33,728 nucleotides of DNA from Kiritimatiellia bacterium (GCA_017646325.1 JAGCMU010000031.1:1-33728), one strand, 5' to 3'; counted from the stretch's first letter, positions 1 to 7,848 are shown. The notes: a model not told the origin generated them from the letters alone. Numbers and translations are program-made.

Positions 1-421
1 TGTCGTTCGCATTGATTTTTCCGCCAGAAGCTACTGTAAGATCGCGACAAACAACCCAAATGCGGTTTGAAGACTCCGACGATGTAAAGGGATCGCCGCA
101 AGTAAGCGTGCCATTTTTATTGATCGTAATCGTATCGGCTCTAACGGCGGTAAACCAGTTTGAGGTCATCAATGTTCCCGTCAAATCAAGAGAATTAAGA
201 TTGGGCATATCCTCGACAATAATAACTGATGTTGAGCCTGGAATCGTTACATCATCACCCGCCTGAGGAACACCTTCTGGAGACCAGTTCCCGGCATTAC
301 TCCAAAGTGTATCAACTGCTCCAGTCCATGTGCGTTGTTCAGCAAACATCGAAATCGGAGCGATGGCAAGTGCTGCAATAAATGTCTTACTCAACGAACA
401 TTTAACTTTATCAATAGACAT
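1..421 (-). CDS. Exported repeat-type surface protein, N-terminal 140 residues (cut by window edge)
   Basis: Read on the minus strand from ATG at 421-419, this frame stays open to the left edge (140 codons), so it is the 5' part of a longer gene. The first ~28 residues form a signal peptide: a basic stretch (KVKCSLSK), a hydrophobic core (FIAALAIAPISMF) and a likely cut after MFA. The mature part opens with RTWTGAVDTLWSNAGNW, followed by a GDD.TIPG segment. This W.G..d..W.na.NW style is common at the start of PVC autotransporter-like or beta-helix surface proteins. The ATG is preceded by AGGAG at good spacing. I found no clear promoter in the 135-bp gap to the hemA fusion (422-556). Function is unknown; adhesion or a cell-surface role is inference only. 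Confidence 0.8.
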   Translation of the reverse strand, partial: MSIDKVKCSLSKTFIAALAIAPISMFAEQRTWTGAVDTLWSNAGNWSPEGVPQAGDDVTIPGSTSVIIVEDMPNLNSLDLTGTLMTSNWFTAVRADTITINKNGTLTCGDPFTSSESSNRIWVVCRDLTVASGGKINAND

Positions 422-556
422 ACTTTTCTCCTAATGCAATCCCTTTTACATGTTCTTAAGCTAGACCACACGGCCTTACCTAACAACATTATTTCAACTA
501 AAAATTATCAAATTTAACGATAGAACGCAATCAAAAAACACAAAAAAAATCGACAC

Positions 557-2002
557 CTATAACCCAGCGTATTCTCTTTTAATTATCGATTCTGCACGAG
601 CAGTTACTTCATTGAGAGTTCCTGTTTTCACTCTGTGCCAAAGTTTTAAATCATCTAAATCCGCAACCGTCACTCCATGGCCTAAATCATCAAAATAAGG
701 ATCGATATTGCGAGGGACTCCTAAATCAACGAAAAGAACATTTCTATCAAGCACCTTTGAAGCCATTGAAGGAGTGACAACACTTTTAGAGGAATCAACA
801 GCAGAAAGAATTATATCGACATCGCCCAGATGATTTTCCAAATCATCAAGCTGAACGAATTTTACATTTTCTTTTTCGTCCTTCTTATGAATGTGATAAA
901 CCCACGTAATCGGCACGTTAGAAGACGATAGCGCGTCCACAATACCTGTGCCGACCATACCTGTACCGATAACCATCACTTTCGTAGAAGCGTCAAGCCC
1001 TCCATGGACAGACAAATACTTCACGGCAATCTGATCAATTTCAGCAACATGCAAAAGGCCTTCAATTTCATGTCGAACATCTTTTGAAACGCGCAAGACC
1101 TCTGCGCCAAGTTCCTTAATTTCCGGCCCCGCCCAACCGAATCCTGACGCCTCGGTCAAAGCGTCCTTAAATTGCGAGACGATATGCGCTTCTCCTAAAA
1201 GAGACGATTCCAATCCGCCCGCAACACGCACCAAATGACGGAATGCCTCATATCCTTTTAAGAGGAAGCGTTCTTTTTCCAAAAGTTTATCAAGCCCCGT
1301 CAGGCGTTTCATAATTGAAATTGAATTCTCATCCCCCTTCTCAACCATTGCAATTACTTCTACGCGATTGCATGTATTGAGAATAAAAAATTCCCGAATA
1401 CCTTTTATCCCCGTCAACATTTTTCCCAAGATAGCGCGTTCCGATCCAGGCAAATGATACGGGGCTCTCTTTTTAGAAGGCAAAAGCGTATCGGATGTAC
1501 CGATAACGACGAGTTCAGATTCGCGGAATGTTGAGAAACTATCTAAAATGGAATTTCGCACGTCTTTTGCGCTACGGCAATTTTGCCCGCTCGTAGACAC
1601 TGCAACTACAATGTCTTCAAATCGAGCGATTGCAGGAGTCGTAAAATCCCCCTCTGCCCAATTGCCGTCTGCACAGCAGCAAAGGACGTTGTTTTTGCGG
1701 GCATCATCTAATACTGCACGATTTACATGCTTATCATCCGTGCATGCAAAAACGAGAGAAAATCCTAACGAATCCCCCTCTTGCCAAACACGCTTTTTCC
1801 ACGTTATTTGATTTTGAGATTCAAGGTCTACAAGTTTTTGAGTCGCCTCAGGGCAAATCAATGAAACATCAATTCCAGCTTCCAACAACAACGAAACTTT
1901 TCTGGTGGCAACAGCCCCTCCTCCGACAACAAGGACACGCTTCCCGTCAACTATCACGTTTAACGGAAACGTTTTTCTTTTCGGTCTTGAGGTAAGCCTC
2001 AT
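557..2002 (-). CDS. hemA: Fused precorrin-2 dehydrogenase (Met8/SirC-like) and glutamyl-tRNA reductase
   Basis: A 481-aa two-domain tetrapyrrole enzyme. Residues ~11-160 match the Met8/SirC/CysG-N fold: a FPLNV start, NAD loop VLVVGGGAVATRK, and ADGNWAEGDFTTPA, whose Asp fits the Met8 catalytic Asp. Residues ~163-481 match glutamyl-tRNA reductase, which reduces Glu-tRNA to glutamate-1-semialdehyde with NADPH: NTCNRVEV with catalytic Cys near residue 211, GLESSLLGEAHI, and NADPH loop VMVIGTGMVG. The usual ~100-aa C-terminal dimerisation domain is missing; the protein stops soon after the cofactor domain. Bacterial fusions I know of put HemA first; here Met8 is first. An upstream in-frame ATG at 2125 lies inside queF. 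I chose 2002 because it nearly abuts the queF stop (2004) and begins the conserved domain. The Shine-Dalgarno (GGAG) is rather far away, so coupling to queF is likely. The pairing suggests linked early haem/sirohaem synthesis. Confidence 0.9.
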   Translation of the reverse strand: MRLTSRPKRKTFPLNVIVDGKRVLVVGGGAVATRKVSLLLEAGIDVSLICPEATQKLVDLESQNQITWKKRVWQEGDSLGFSLVFACTDDKHVNRAVLDDARKNNVLCCCADGNWAEGDFTTPAIARFEDIVVAVSTSGQNCRSAKDVRNSILDSFSTFRESELVVIGTSDTLLPSKKRAPYHLPGSERAILGKMLTGIKGIREFFILNTCNRVEVIAMVEKGDENSISIMKRLTGLDKLLEKERFLLKGYEAFRHLVRVAGGLESSLLGEAHIVSQFKDALTEASGFGWAGPEIKELGAEVLRVSKDVRHEIEGLLHVAEIDQIAVKYLSVHGGLDASTKVMVIGTGMVGTGIVDALSSSNVPITWVYHIHKKDEKENVKFVQLDDLENHLGDVDIILSAVDSSKSVVTPSMASKVLDRNVLFVDLGVPRNIDPYFDDLGHGVTVADLDDLKLWHRVKTGTLNEVTARAESIIKREYAGL

Positions 2003-2003
2003 C

Positions 2004-2468
2004 TTAAGGGCGCACTCCGCTCCATTGGGCAAAGCGTGCTTCAGCAAGCTTTTTCCACTTCGCCCCCTTGCCGCCATTGACAAACGGATCAATGGAAATT
2101 CCGCCACGAGCGGCGAATTTTCCAAAGACCTCCATATATTTCGGCGAAAGAAGTTTCACCAAATCGTTGTAAATCACATTGATTACATCTTCGTGAAAAT
2201 CGCCGTGATTGCGAAAGCCAAAGAGATAGAGCTTTAACGACTTTGATTCCACCAGTGTTTTATCGGGCACGTAGCGGATAGTCAAAGTCGCAAAGTCTGG
2301 CTGCATAGTCTTTGGGCAAAGAGTCGTAAATTCAGGGCACGTGAAAGTAACCCAATAATCACGATCGGGATGAGCGTTGGAAAAAGAATCCAACATTGAC
2401 GGATCGTACGACATCGACGCTTGAACAGTATTTCCAAGCGACTTTAATTTACCCAAATCCTTACGCAT
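2004..2468 (-). CDS. queF: NADPH-dependent 7-cyano-7-deazaguanine reductase QueF
   Basis: QueF reduces preQ0 to preQ1 with NADPH in the cytosol, on the way to queuosine in tRNA. At 154 aa it is the short, unimodular (Bacillus YkvM) type. The family signature is clear: [15 protein letters not shown] at 46-60, with the thioimide-forming Cys at 51 and the catalytic Asp at 58, and [20 protein letters not shown] at 74-93, which binds substrate. Met replaces the more usual Gly after KT. The start ATG at 2468 has AAAGG about 8 nt upstream. The gene follows the aconitase stop by 15 bp, and its stop sits next to the hemA-fusion start, so the three are probably cotranscribed. No other queuosine genes are in the window. 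Confidence 0.96.
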   Translation of the reverse strand: MRKDLGKLKSLGNTVQASMSYDPSMLDSFSNAHPDRDYWVTFTCPEFTTLCPKTMQPDFATLTIRYVPDKTLVESKSLKLYLFGFRNHGDFHEDVINVIYNDLVKLLSPKYMEVFGKFAARGGISIDPFVNGGKGAKWKKLAEARFAQWSGVRP

Positions 2469-2483
2469 AACAAAACCTTTCTC

Positions 2484-4472
2484 TTACTTGAGGGAAGCGA
2501 GAAGACCACCGCAAAGAATGAGGTGTTTTTCACGATCGGAAAGCGTGGCCGTTGCTGTAAACGTATTTTTGCCGATCTTGATCGTAACCTTTCCGTCACC
2601 CTTCACTGCTTCAAGGATGTTGGAAAATTCAACCTCATCTCCTGCATTGATTTTATCATAAACCTTTGCATCGTCAAAAATGAATGGGACAATACCAAAG
2701 TTCACGAGGTTTGCACGGTGAATGCGTTCGATTGATTTTGCAACGACAGCCTTTACACCAAGGAACATCGGGCAAAGCGCCGCATGTTCACGGCTCGAAC
2801 CCTGACCATAGGATTCGCCCGCGATAATAACGTTTGCAAGACCTTTTTCCTTATTTGCCATACACTTGTCGTGGAAAGACGCATCGCACGGCTCAAACAC
2901 GAATTTTGCATATTGAGGAATGTTTGAACGGAATTTCAAACGAGCACCTGCAGGCATGATATGATCCGTTGTAATTTTATCGCCGACCTTAATCGTGCAA
3001 ACACCCTTGATGGATTTTGCCAAAGGAACACCCTTTGGAACCGGGGCGATATTAGGTCCGCGAACGATTTCCGTCTTCTTAACACCCTTTCCTGCCGTGT
3101 TGCGATAAAGGAACATTGCATCATCAATAGGGAATTTCTTAGGTGCAGGAACAGATGAAACCGCATTCTTGCGAGGGTCTTCAACCTTGCCCGTAAGAGC
3201 CGCTGCTGCCGCCGTTTCCGGAGAGACGAGGTAAACTTGCGCAGACTTAGTTCCGCTTCTTCCTTCAAAGTTACGGTTGTTCGTGCGAAGGGAAATAGCC
3301 TCTGTTCTAGGACTCATGTGAGCGCCGATACAAAAACCGCAAGCGTTTTCCAAAATACGGCACCCTGCCTTTATGAGGATTGCCAAAGAGCCGTCTTCTA
3401 CGAGCATATTAACGACCTGGCGAGAGCCGCATGCGATACCGACCTCAACATCGTCTGCGACATGCTTACCCTTCAAATAAAGGGCAACCGTACGGATATC
3501 GCGATAGGAAGAGTTTGTGCAAGATCCAATCATGATTTGATTGACCTTCTTGCCCTTCATTGATTTGACGGTAACGATATTACCTGGAGAATGAGGCGCG
3601 GCCATGAGAGGTTCAATCTTGGAAAGGTCAATCGTAACCGTTTCGTCGTATGTAGCATTCTTGTCCGCAACGAGCTCAACCCAATCTTTGCCGCGGCCTT
3701 GGGCTTCAAGGAATTGACGTGTAACTTTATCGGACGGGAATACAGACGTGGTGACGCCAAGCTCCGCACCCATATTCGTAATTGTTGCACGGCTTGGAAC
3801 GTCAAGCGTTGCTACACCTGGGCCGTAATATTCGAAAATCTTTCCGACATTACCCTTCGTTCCGTAAATTGAAAGGACTTTTAAAATCACATCCTTTGCG
3901 CTGCATCCTTTGGAAAGGCGGCCCGTCAATTTAACACCGACAATTTTTGGAGTCGGGATATGAAATGCACCGCCCGCCATGGCAACTGCGATATCAATAC
4001 CGCCAGCGCCGATTGCAATCATACCGATGCCGCCGCCTGTCGGGGTGTGGGAATCGCTACCAAGAAGAGTTTTGCCAGGCTTGCCGAAACGTTCAAGATG
4101 AAGTTGGTGGCAAATTCCGTTTCCTGCCTTTGAATAAACGATACCGTACTTCTTTGCAACGCTTGCAAGGAAGTCATGGTCGTCAGCGTTTTCAAAACCG
4201 ATTTGAACCGTGTTATGGTCCACATAACTTACCGCCAACTCATTGCGGATGTGCGGAACATCCATAGATTCAAATTGCAAATATGCCATTGTGCCAGTTG
4301 CGTCTTGCGTAAGCGTCTGGTCTATGCGAATACCGAGTTCGCTATCTACTTCCGGATCGCCTTCAACGATGTGTGCAGCGAGAATCTTTTGCACCACATT
4401 CATTTTCGACTCTTTTACACAGCTTTTTTTGCAGCAACATTTCTTTTTAGCGCAAGTTTTTTTAATGCTCAT
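2484..4472 (-). CDS. acn: Aconitate hydratase (short, ~640-aa class) with Cys/Lys-rich N-terminal tail
   Basis: A 662-aa member of the aconitase/IPM isomerase family, interconverting citrate and isocitrate. [4Fe-4S] ligands are visible: GSCTNSS (Cys318) and CGFC (Cys378 and Cys381). Other conserved sites are GSDSHTPTGGGIG (138-150) and the swivel-domain loop GESYGQGSSREHAAL. Length and pattern fit the compact single-chain bacterial aconitases rather than AcnB. Homologues normally begin near MNVVQKIL, here Met24. This protein carries a preceding tail with five Cys and nine Lys (Cys 7, 12, 13, 14, 18). The upstream ATG (4472) is preferred because GGGGG lies 7 nt before it, while Met24 has no clear Shine-Dalgarno. 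A strong hairpin lies 25 nt upstream. It is probably cotranscribed with the small basic protein upstream and queF downstream. Confidence 0.95.
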   Translation of the reverse strand: MSIKKTCAKKKCCCKKSCVKESKMNVVQKILAAHIVEGDPEVDSELGIRIDQTLTQDATGTMAYLQFESMDVPHIRNELAVSYVDHNTVQIGFENADDHDFLASVAKKYGIVYSKAGNGICHQLHLERFGKPGKTLLGSDSHTPTGGGIGMIAIGAGGIDIAVAMAGGAFHIPTPKIVGVKLTGRLSKGCSAKDVILKVLSIYGTKGNVGKIFEYYGPGVATLDVPSRATITNMGAELGVTTSVFPSDKVTRQFLEAQGRGKDWVELVADKNATYDETVTIDLSKIEPLMAAPHSPGNIVTVKSMKGKKVNQIMIGSCTNSSYRDIRTVALYLKGKHVADDVEVGIACGSRQVVNMLVEDGSLAILIKAGCRILENACGFCIGAHMSPRTEAISLRTNNRNFEGRSGTKSAQVYLVSPETAAAAALTGKVEDPRKNAVSSVPAPKKFPIDDAMFLYRNTAGKGVKKTEIVRGPNIAPVPKGVPLAKSIKGVCTIKVGDKITTDHIMPAGARLKFRSNIPQYAKFVFEPCDASFHDKCMANKEKGLANVIIAGESYGQGSSREHAALCPMFLGVKAVVAKSIERIHRANLVNFGIVPFIFDDAKVYDKINAGDEVEFSNILEAVKGDGKVTIKIGKNTFTATATLSDREKHLILCGGLLASLK

Positions 4473-4477
4473 CTTTA

Positions 4478-4484
4478 CACCCCC
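4478..4484 (-). promoter_or_regulatory. G-rich Shine-Dalgarno of the aconitase gene
   Basis: On the minus strand GGGGGTG lies seven to eight nt before ATG 4472 and fixes the start that includes the Cys-rich tail. Its GGGGGT (4484-4479) is complementary to ACCCCC in the 5' arm of the hairpin upstream (4529-4524), so it could be sequestered in an alternative RNA fold. Confidence 0.6.
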
Positions 4485-4497
4485 TTTTTTAGAACGA

Positions 4498-4530
4498 AAC
4501 CCCTCGACCTACTTTATAAGTCGGGGGGTT
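4498..4530 (-). promoter_or_regulatory. Strong 11-bp hairpin in the aconitase 5' leader
   Basis: On the minus strand AACCCCCCGAC pairs with GTCGAGGGGTT over 11 bp (one G-T wobble) around an 11-nt A/T-rich loop. No U-run follows on either strand, so it does not look like an intrinsic terminator. It ends 25 nt before the aconitase start. It could block exonucleases, bind a protein or take part in a fold that masks the ribosome site. No known riboswitch class is recognised. Confidence 0.6.
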
Positions 4531-4540
4531 AGTAATTACA

Positions 4541-4559
4541 AAATCCTCAAAAAGGATTT
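4541..4559 (-). terminator. Weak A/T-rich hairpin after the small basic protein gene
   Basis: On the minus strand AAATCC and GGATTT flank a 7-nt loop, directly after the stop codon at 4562-4564 and before a short TTG-TAATT stretch. With only six pairs it is at best a leaky terminator, so read-through into the aconitase gene is likely. Confidence 0.35.
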
Positions 4560-4561
4560 CA

Positions 4562-4717
4562 TTAATCTTCAGGCTTTGTCTTTTTCAAACCCAAACCACG
4601 GCTCTTATCCGTCCATTCTCCACGCTTCTGGAGTAAATCGACGCGTTCGAAACGCTTCAAAACGTTACGCTTGGTTGTGATCTTGCCTGATCCTCTAAGA
4701 CTACGATGTTGGCTCAT
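4562..4717 (-). CDS. Small basic protein of the Chlamydiae/Verrucomicrobia type (51 aa)
   Basis: A 51-aa, strongly basic ORF beginning MSQHRSLRGSGKITTKRNVL and continuing KRFERVDLL, with GLKKTKPE near the end. From memory this matches the small basic protein family restricted to the PVC group (TIGR04137, described as rRNA/ribosome associated). That makes it the best lineage marker in the window. The ATG at 4717 has GGAG in a purine-rich run about 10 nt upstream, and a near-consensus promoter lies at 4750-4778. The protein has about 16 Lys/Arg and no membrane segment, consistent with binding RNA in the cytosol. The aconitase gene follows downstream. Precise function is not known to me. Confidence 0.88.
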   Translation of the reverse strand: MSQHRSLRGSGKITTKRNVLKRFERVDLLQKRGEWTDKSRGLGLKKTKPED

Positions 4718-4749
4718 GTTTTCTTCTCCTCTTCAAATTTTGAGTTAAT

Positions 4750-4778
4750 ATTATATCGTATTTTATCACTTTTGACAA
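4750..4778 (-). promoter_or_regulatory. Sigma70-type promoter of the small basic protein/acn unit
   Basis: Minus strand: TTGTCA (4778-4773), 17-bp spacer, TATAAT (4755-4750). The -35 matches in five of six positions and the -10 in all six. A 5-bp inverted repeat (CACTT/AAGTG) surrounds the -35. The predicted start is near 4743, giving a leader of about 26 nt. Confidence 0.75.
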
Positions 4779-4782
4779 GTGT

Positions 4783-6159
4783 TTATTTAACCTTTTTAAT
4801 CTCGTATTTCAATTCTTTTGGTTGGGCGAATTTTCGGATATCTTCCTGCTCCTCCCAGAGCTGAGCATGAACTTCTTCATGTTTTGGCCAATATTCAATA
4901 TATTGAGGGGTAAATTTAATAAAGAAGTTTTTGGCGAAATTTTTGTCAATTTCCTTTTGTTTCTCGTAATACTCGGAAACCTTCTTCGCATCATTGACAT
5001 CTACCTTGCCCGTAAGGCACCAACGGGCGTAGTGAGCATTGCGGACAGTACGTTCCTTGTACATAACGGCTTCCTGACGCCTAAACACTTCCTGCGCGTG
5101 AGCGTATTGGGGGGTCTTCGTATTAAAGCCCAACAATATACCCTTTTCCAATTCTTCGGAAGTCCACTTGCCGACGACATTCGTGCCGATTGTCAATTCG
5201 TATTCACCGCTTGAAAGCCCCTTCACACAAAGGCGTTCGCGGTTGAACTTTTCTTCAACATTGAATTCAGCAATATAAGGAACGGCGTTTGACACTACAG
5301 GGAACGGAAGCGATTTTGCAAGCATCTTGAATTGAAGCGCGTTTTCGCCGCCGGAAATATCGCTTACCGTCGCATTATCACACTTGAGAGCTTTCAACTC
5401 CTTCGCATCAATTTCAACATCGGAAACGGTTGAAGGAACATTCTGCGCCTCCAAGAAAGTCCATGCCATAATCGCATGACCAATTGCTGTCGGGTGGACA
5501 CGGTCCTTTCTCGTCATCATAAACGAAGGATCCTTTTTCTGATGGCGCGAGACAAACGAATTCAACGGCGTGTAAAAATTTACATAGGGAACGCCTTCTT
5601 TTTCGGCTCTTATAATAACGTGACCTGCCATCATCGCAAGGCCTCCATTACACCCAAAGAGGCTATGATATAATCCAAACGACTTATTTGTATTAACGGC
5701 AGTATCGTCATAAGGCGTTGGCGTAAAATACATCAACTTCGCGTTTGGAACGGCTTTTTTTATCGCTCCGACCAATCTTGTAGTGCTATTGTACCAACCT
5801 TCAATTGCACGCACACGACCCGTCAACTCGCGTTTTTCCGGATAATACGAATAGAAAAGTCTACCGACGTCATTCATACCGAAATGAATCGTCACGTGCG
5901 TAGGGTTATATGGAACAATATCGTTGTCAATTCGGTTAATTGCACGAGATGCCGCATCGCCGCCGACACCTGCGTTAATGAAACGGATCTGTCTTTCCGG
6001 GAAACGCGTTCTGTAAAAGTCAGTTATGAATTCATGGTAGCGCCCACCATGCGTAATTGAATCGCCAAAGAACACTACGACATCACCGTCCTTGTACGGA
6101 TCTGCAAAAAGAGACCCCATCACCAATCCAATCACCGACAACATAATCTTACTCTTCAT
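4783..6159 (-). CDS. Exported SGNH/GDSL-family hydrolase
   Basis: A 458-aa exported serine hydrolase, likely an esterase or lipase acting on carbohydrate esters. The signal peptide is MKSKIMLSVIGLVMGSLFA, cut before DPYKDG. All SGNH blocks are present: block I FFGDSITHG (nucleophile Ser34), block II AGVGGDAASR, block III GMND (Asn96), and block V DRVHPTAIGH with Asp219 and His222. The SGNH domain covers ~25-240; the remaining ~215 residues are an unassigned C-terminal half rich in charged residues, seen in other PVC members of this group. ATG 6159 has AAGGAG upstream, and a good promoter sits at 6186-6214. The substrate cannot be told from sequence; acetyl groups on polysaccharides are plausible given the other glycan genes here. 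Confidence 0.92.
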   Translation of the reverse strand: MKSKIMLSVIGLVMGSLFADPYKDGDVVVFFGDSITHGGRYHEFITDFYRTRFPERQIRFINAGVGGDAASRAINRIDNDIVPYNPTHVTIHFGMNDVGRLFYSYYPEKRELTGRVRAIEGWYNSTTRLVGAIKKAVPNAKLMYFTPTPYDDTAVNTNKSFGLYHSLFGCNGGLAMMAGHVIIRAEKEGVPYVNFYTPLNSFVSRHQKKDPSFMMTRKDRVHPTAIGHAIMAWTFLEAQNVPSTVSDVEIDAKELKALKCDNATVSDISGGENALQFKMLAKSLPFPVVSNAVPYIAEFNVEEKFNRERLCVKGLSSGEYELTIGTNVVGKWTSEELEKGILLGFNTKTPQYAHAQEVFRRQEAVMYKERTVRNAHYARWCLTGKVDVNDAKKVSEYYEKQKEIDKNFAKNFFIKFTPQYIEYWPKHEEVHAQLWEEQEDIRKFAQPKELKYEIKKVK

Positions 6160-6185
6160 TTTTTTCTCCTTTTTTAAATAAACTT

Positions 6186-6214
6186 ATTTTATCATACTCC
6201 GTAACATCTGTAAA
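6186..6214 (-). promoter_or_regulatory. Sigma70-type promoter of the SGNH hydrolase gene
   Basis: Minus strand: TTTACA (6214-6209), 17-bp spacer, TAAAAT (6191-6186), each matching consensus in five of six positions. It lies 10 bp after the stop of the upstream pseudouridine synthase gene and gives a short leader with AAGGAG before ATG 6159. Confidence 0.6.
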
Positions 6215-6223
6215 AAAACAAAA

Positions 6224-6937
6224 TCACCTTGCATACACGATATCCGCGGGCGGGGAAGAAACAAACTCCATTCGCCTTTTTGTTATCGGATGGTTTAATT
6301 CCAACTTTACGGCGTGAAGGAGTTGACGGCGCGGGCGCTGGACCATACGCCTGTCGAGATTATCCGAGCCATACAATTTATCTCCTGCAATTGGATGACC
6401 TAAGTGCGATGCATGGACTCTGATCTGATGAGTGCGCCCAGTCTCAATCACAAATTCCACGAGCGATATCGGGCCTTGCTTCCCCAACACCTCCCAATGC
6501 GTAATCGCCTGCTGCCCTTTCGTCTCCACTACCGCCATACGCTTAGGGTCCCACGGTTTTCGCCCTATAAGCGTATCAAGCGTACCCTTTCGCGGATTCA
6601 TCGTGCCGTGAACGACGCCAAGATATGTTTTACGGATTTTCGTATGCTCCGCAAAATCTTTCAACAGCGGTTTGATCGCCCTATTGGTTTTTGCAAATAC
6701 CATCACACCGCTTGTTTCTATATCGAGACGGTGGACTACTCCCGGACGGGTCGCGCTGCCGACTCCCGCCATTTTGGGGCAATGGTGCAGCAATGCATTG
6801 AGAAGCGTTCCGGACGGATACCCAGGAGCCGGATGAACTATAATTCCAGGAGCCTTCTCAATTACAATGATATCATCATCTTCAAAAATGATATCAAGCG
6901 GCAATCGCTCTGGCTTTGGAATCATGTTTTCTTGCAT
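6224..6937 (-). CDS. RluA-family RNA pseudouridine synthase
   Basis: A 237-aa pseudouridine synthase that isomerises uridines in rRNA or tRNA. The catalytic motif is RPGVVHRLDIETSG, with Asp72 as nucleophile. Further family sites are KAPGIIVHPAPG (substrate loop), KTYLGVVHG, GRTHQIRVH and LLHAVKL. The N-terminal S4 RNA-binding domain of RluC/RluD is absent, so this is the short, catalytic-domain-only type; the target base cannot be assigned. ATG 6937 follows the stop of the radical SAM gene (6941) by three bases, so translation is probably coupled. It is the last gene of the run led by gyrB. Confidence 0.92.
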   Translation of the reverse strand: MQENMIPKPERLPLDIIFEDDDIIVIEKAPGIIVHPAPGYPSGTLLNALLHHCPKMAGVGSATRPGVVHRLDIETSGVMVFAKTNRAIKPLLKDFAEHTKIRKTYLGVVHGTMNPRKGTLDTLIGRKPWDPKRMAVVETKGQQAITHWEVLGKQGPISLVEFVIETGRTHQIRVHASHLGHPIAGDKLYGSDNLDRRMVQRPRRQLLHAVKLELNHPITKRRMEFVSSPPADIVYAR

Positions 6938-6940
6938 TTT

Positions 6941-7843
6941 TTAATCCAACTCTGAAATCGGCACTTTTCTTTTTGAACCTGGCACGTCTGCTACGAAACG
7001 AGGCAATCCCAAGCCGCCAATCTTTTCAGCGCACTCTTTTTCTATTGCAATAGCCTTCTCAAGCGGCACTCTGAAGTGAGAAATTCCAGCAATCGGATCG
7101 CACACAAAAACGTAATATGGACGCACTTTCGCGCGCTGCAAAGCACGGAAAAGCTTTAACATTTCTTCTGCAGAATCATTGACACCTGCAAGAAGCACCG
7201 TCTGGCACGACACCAAAACGCCATTTGAAACGAGCCTCTGACAAGCGTCGAAAGCTTCTTGAGTCAACTCGTCTGCGCAGTTGAATTGAGTATTTACCCA
7301 CACCTTTTGATTCTGACCTAAACGCTTTGCCAACTCATCCGTGATTCGCGAAGGGTTCACGCTCAAAGCCCGCGTGCAAAGGCGAACGACTTCAACCTGC
7401 TCGAGACTTGAAACGGCATCGACAAATCTCATCACCTCGTCATCAGGCAGAACGAGCGGATCGCCGCCGGAAATAAGCACGTCTCTAACTTCAGGATGTT
7501 CGCGAATATAAATCAGGCAATCTGAAAGCTCTTCATCGGTTCGCACGACATCTGCGTGTTTGAGAAGCCCCTTTCTCGTACAGTGGCGGCAATTCATAAA
7601 GCACGCATTCGACGCCATAATCAAAACACGGTCGGGGAAACGCTGCTTCAAACCTAAACAACAATTGGCCTCCCCATCCTCGCCAAAAGGATCCTCGGAA
7701 AAATCATCTTCGTCGTCGAGTTCTCTTACATCAAGCTCCATTTGCTTGCGGAACGCAATTGATTTTGCCGCAAGATTTTTTGCATACTCATTTGCGACAA
7801 AAGGGAATTTTTCTTCTACCTGTCGTATAAGGTCGTCATCCAT
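6941..7843 (-). CDS. KamA-family radical SAM protein (lysine 2,3-aminomutase-like)
   Basis: A 300-aa radical SAM, PLP-dependent aminomutase. The [4Fe-4S] motif is CFMNCRHC (Cys81, 85, 88), preceded by LKQRFPDRVL as in lysine 2,3-aminomutase. The PLP Lys is probably Lys293 in VPGSKRKVP. Two Asp that hold the lysine side chain in KAM are conserved (Asp249 in VCDP and Asp286 in VADVPG); glutamate 2,3-aminomutase changes both. So a lysine-like substrate is favoured, either free lysine to beta-lysine or an EpmB role for EF-P. It is shorter than clostridial KAM (~416 aa) and nearer EpmB (~340). A GTG at 7852 is in frame, but AGGAAG lies 8 nt before ATG 7843 and would overlap the GTG, so 7843 is chosen. 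An acidic stretch (ELDDEDDFSEDPFGED) sits at 41-56. The upstream acyl-CoA synthetase stop is at 7849. Confidence 0.85.
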   Translation of the reverse strand: MDDDLIRQVEEKFPFVANEYAKNLAAKSIAFRKQMELDVRELDDEDDFSEDPFGEDGEANCCLGLKQRFPDRVLIMASNACFMNCRHCTRKGLLKHADVVRTDEELSDCLIYIREHPEVRDVLISGGDPLVLPDDEVMRFVDAVSSLEQVEVVRLCTRALSVNPSRITDELAKRLGQNQKVWVNTQFNCADELTQEAFDACQRLVSNGVLVSCQTVLLAGVNDSAEEMLKLFRALQRAKVRPYYVFVCDPIAGISHFRVPLEKAIAIEKECAEKIGGLGLPRFVADVPGSKRKVPISELD

Positions 7844-7848
7844 ATCAA

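Noticed and set aside
4498-4530. The hairpin as an intrinsic terminator.
   Set aside because: No U-run follows on either strand; a leader structure is more likely.
3947-4680. Plus-strand frames opposite the aconitase and small basic protein genes.
   Set aside because: Both minus-strand genes have known families and good start sites; the opposite frames are shadows.
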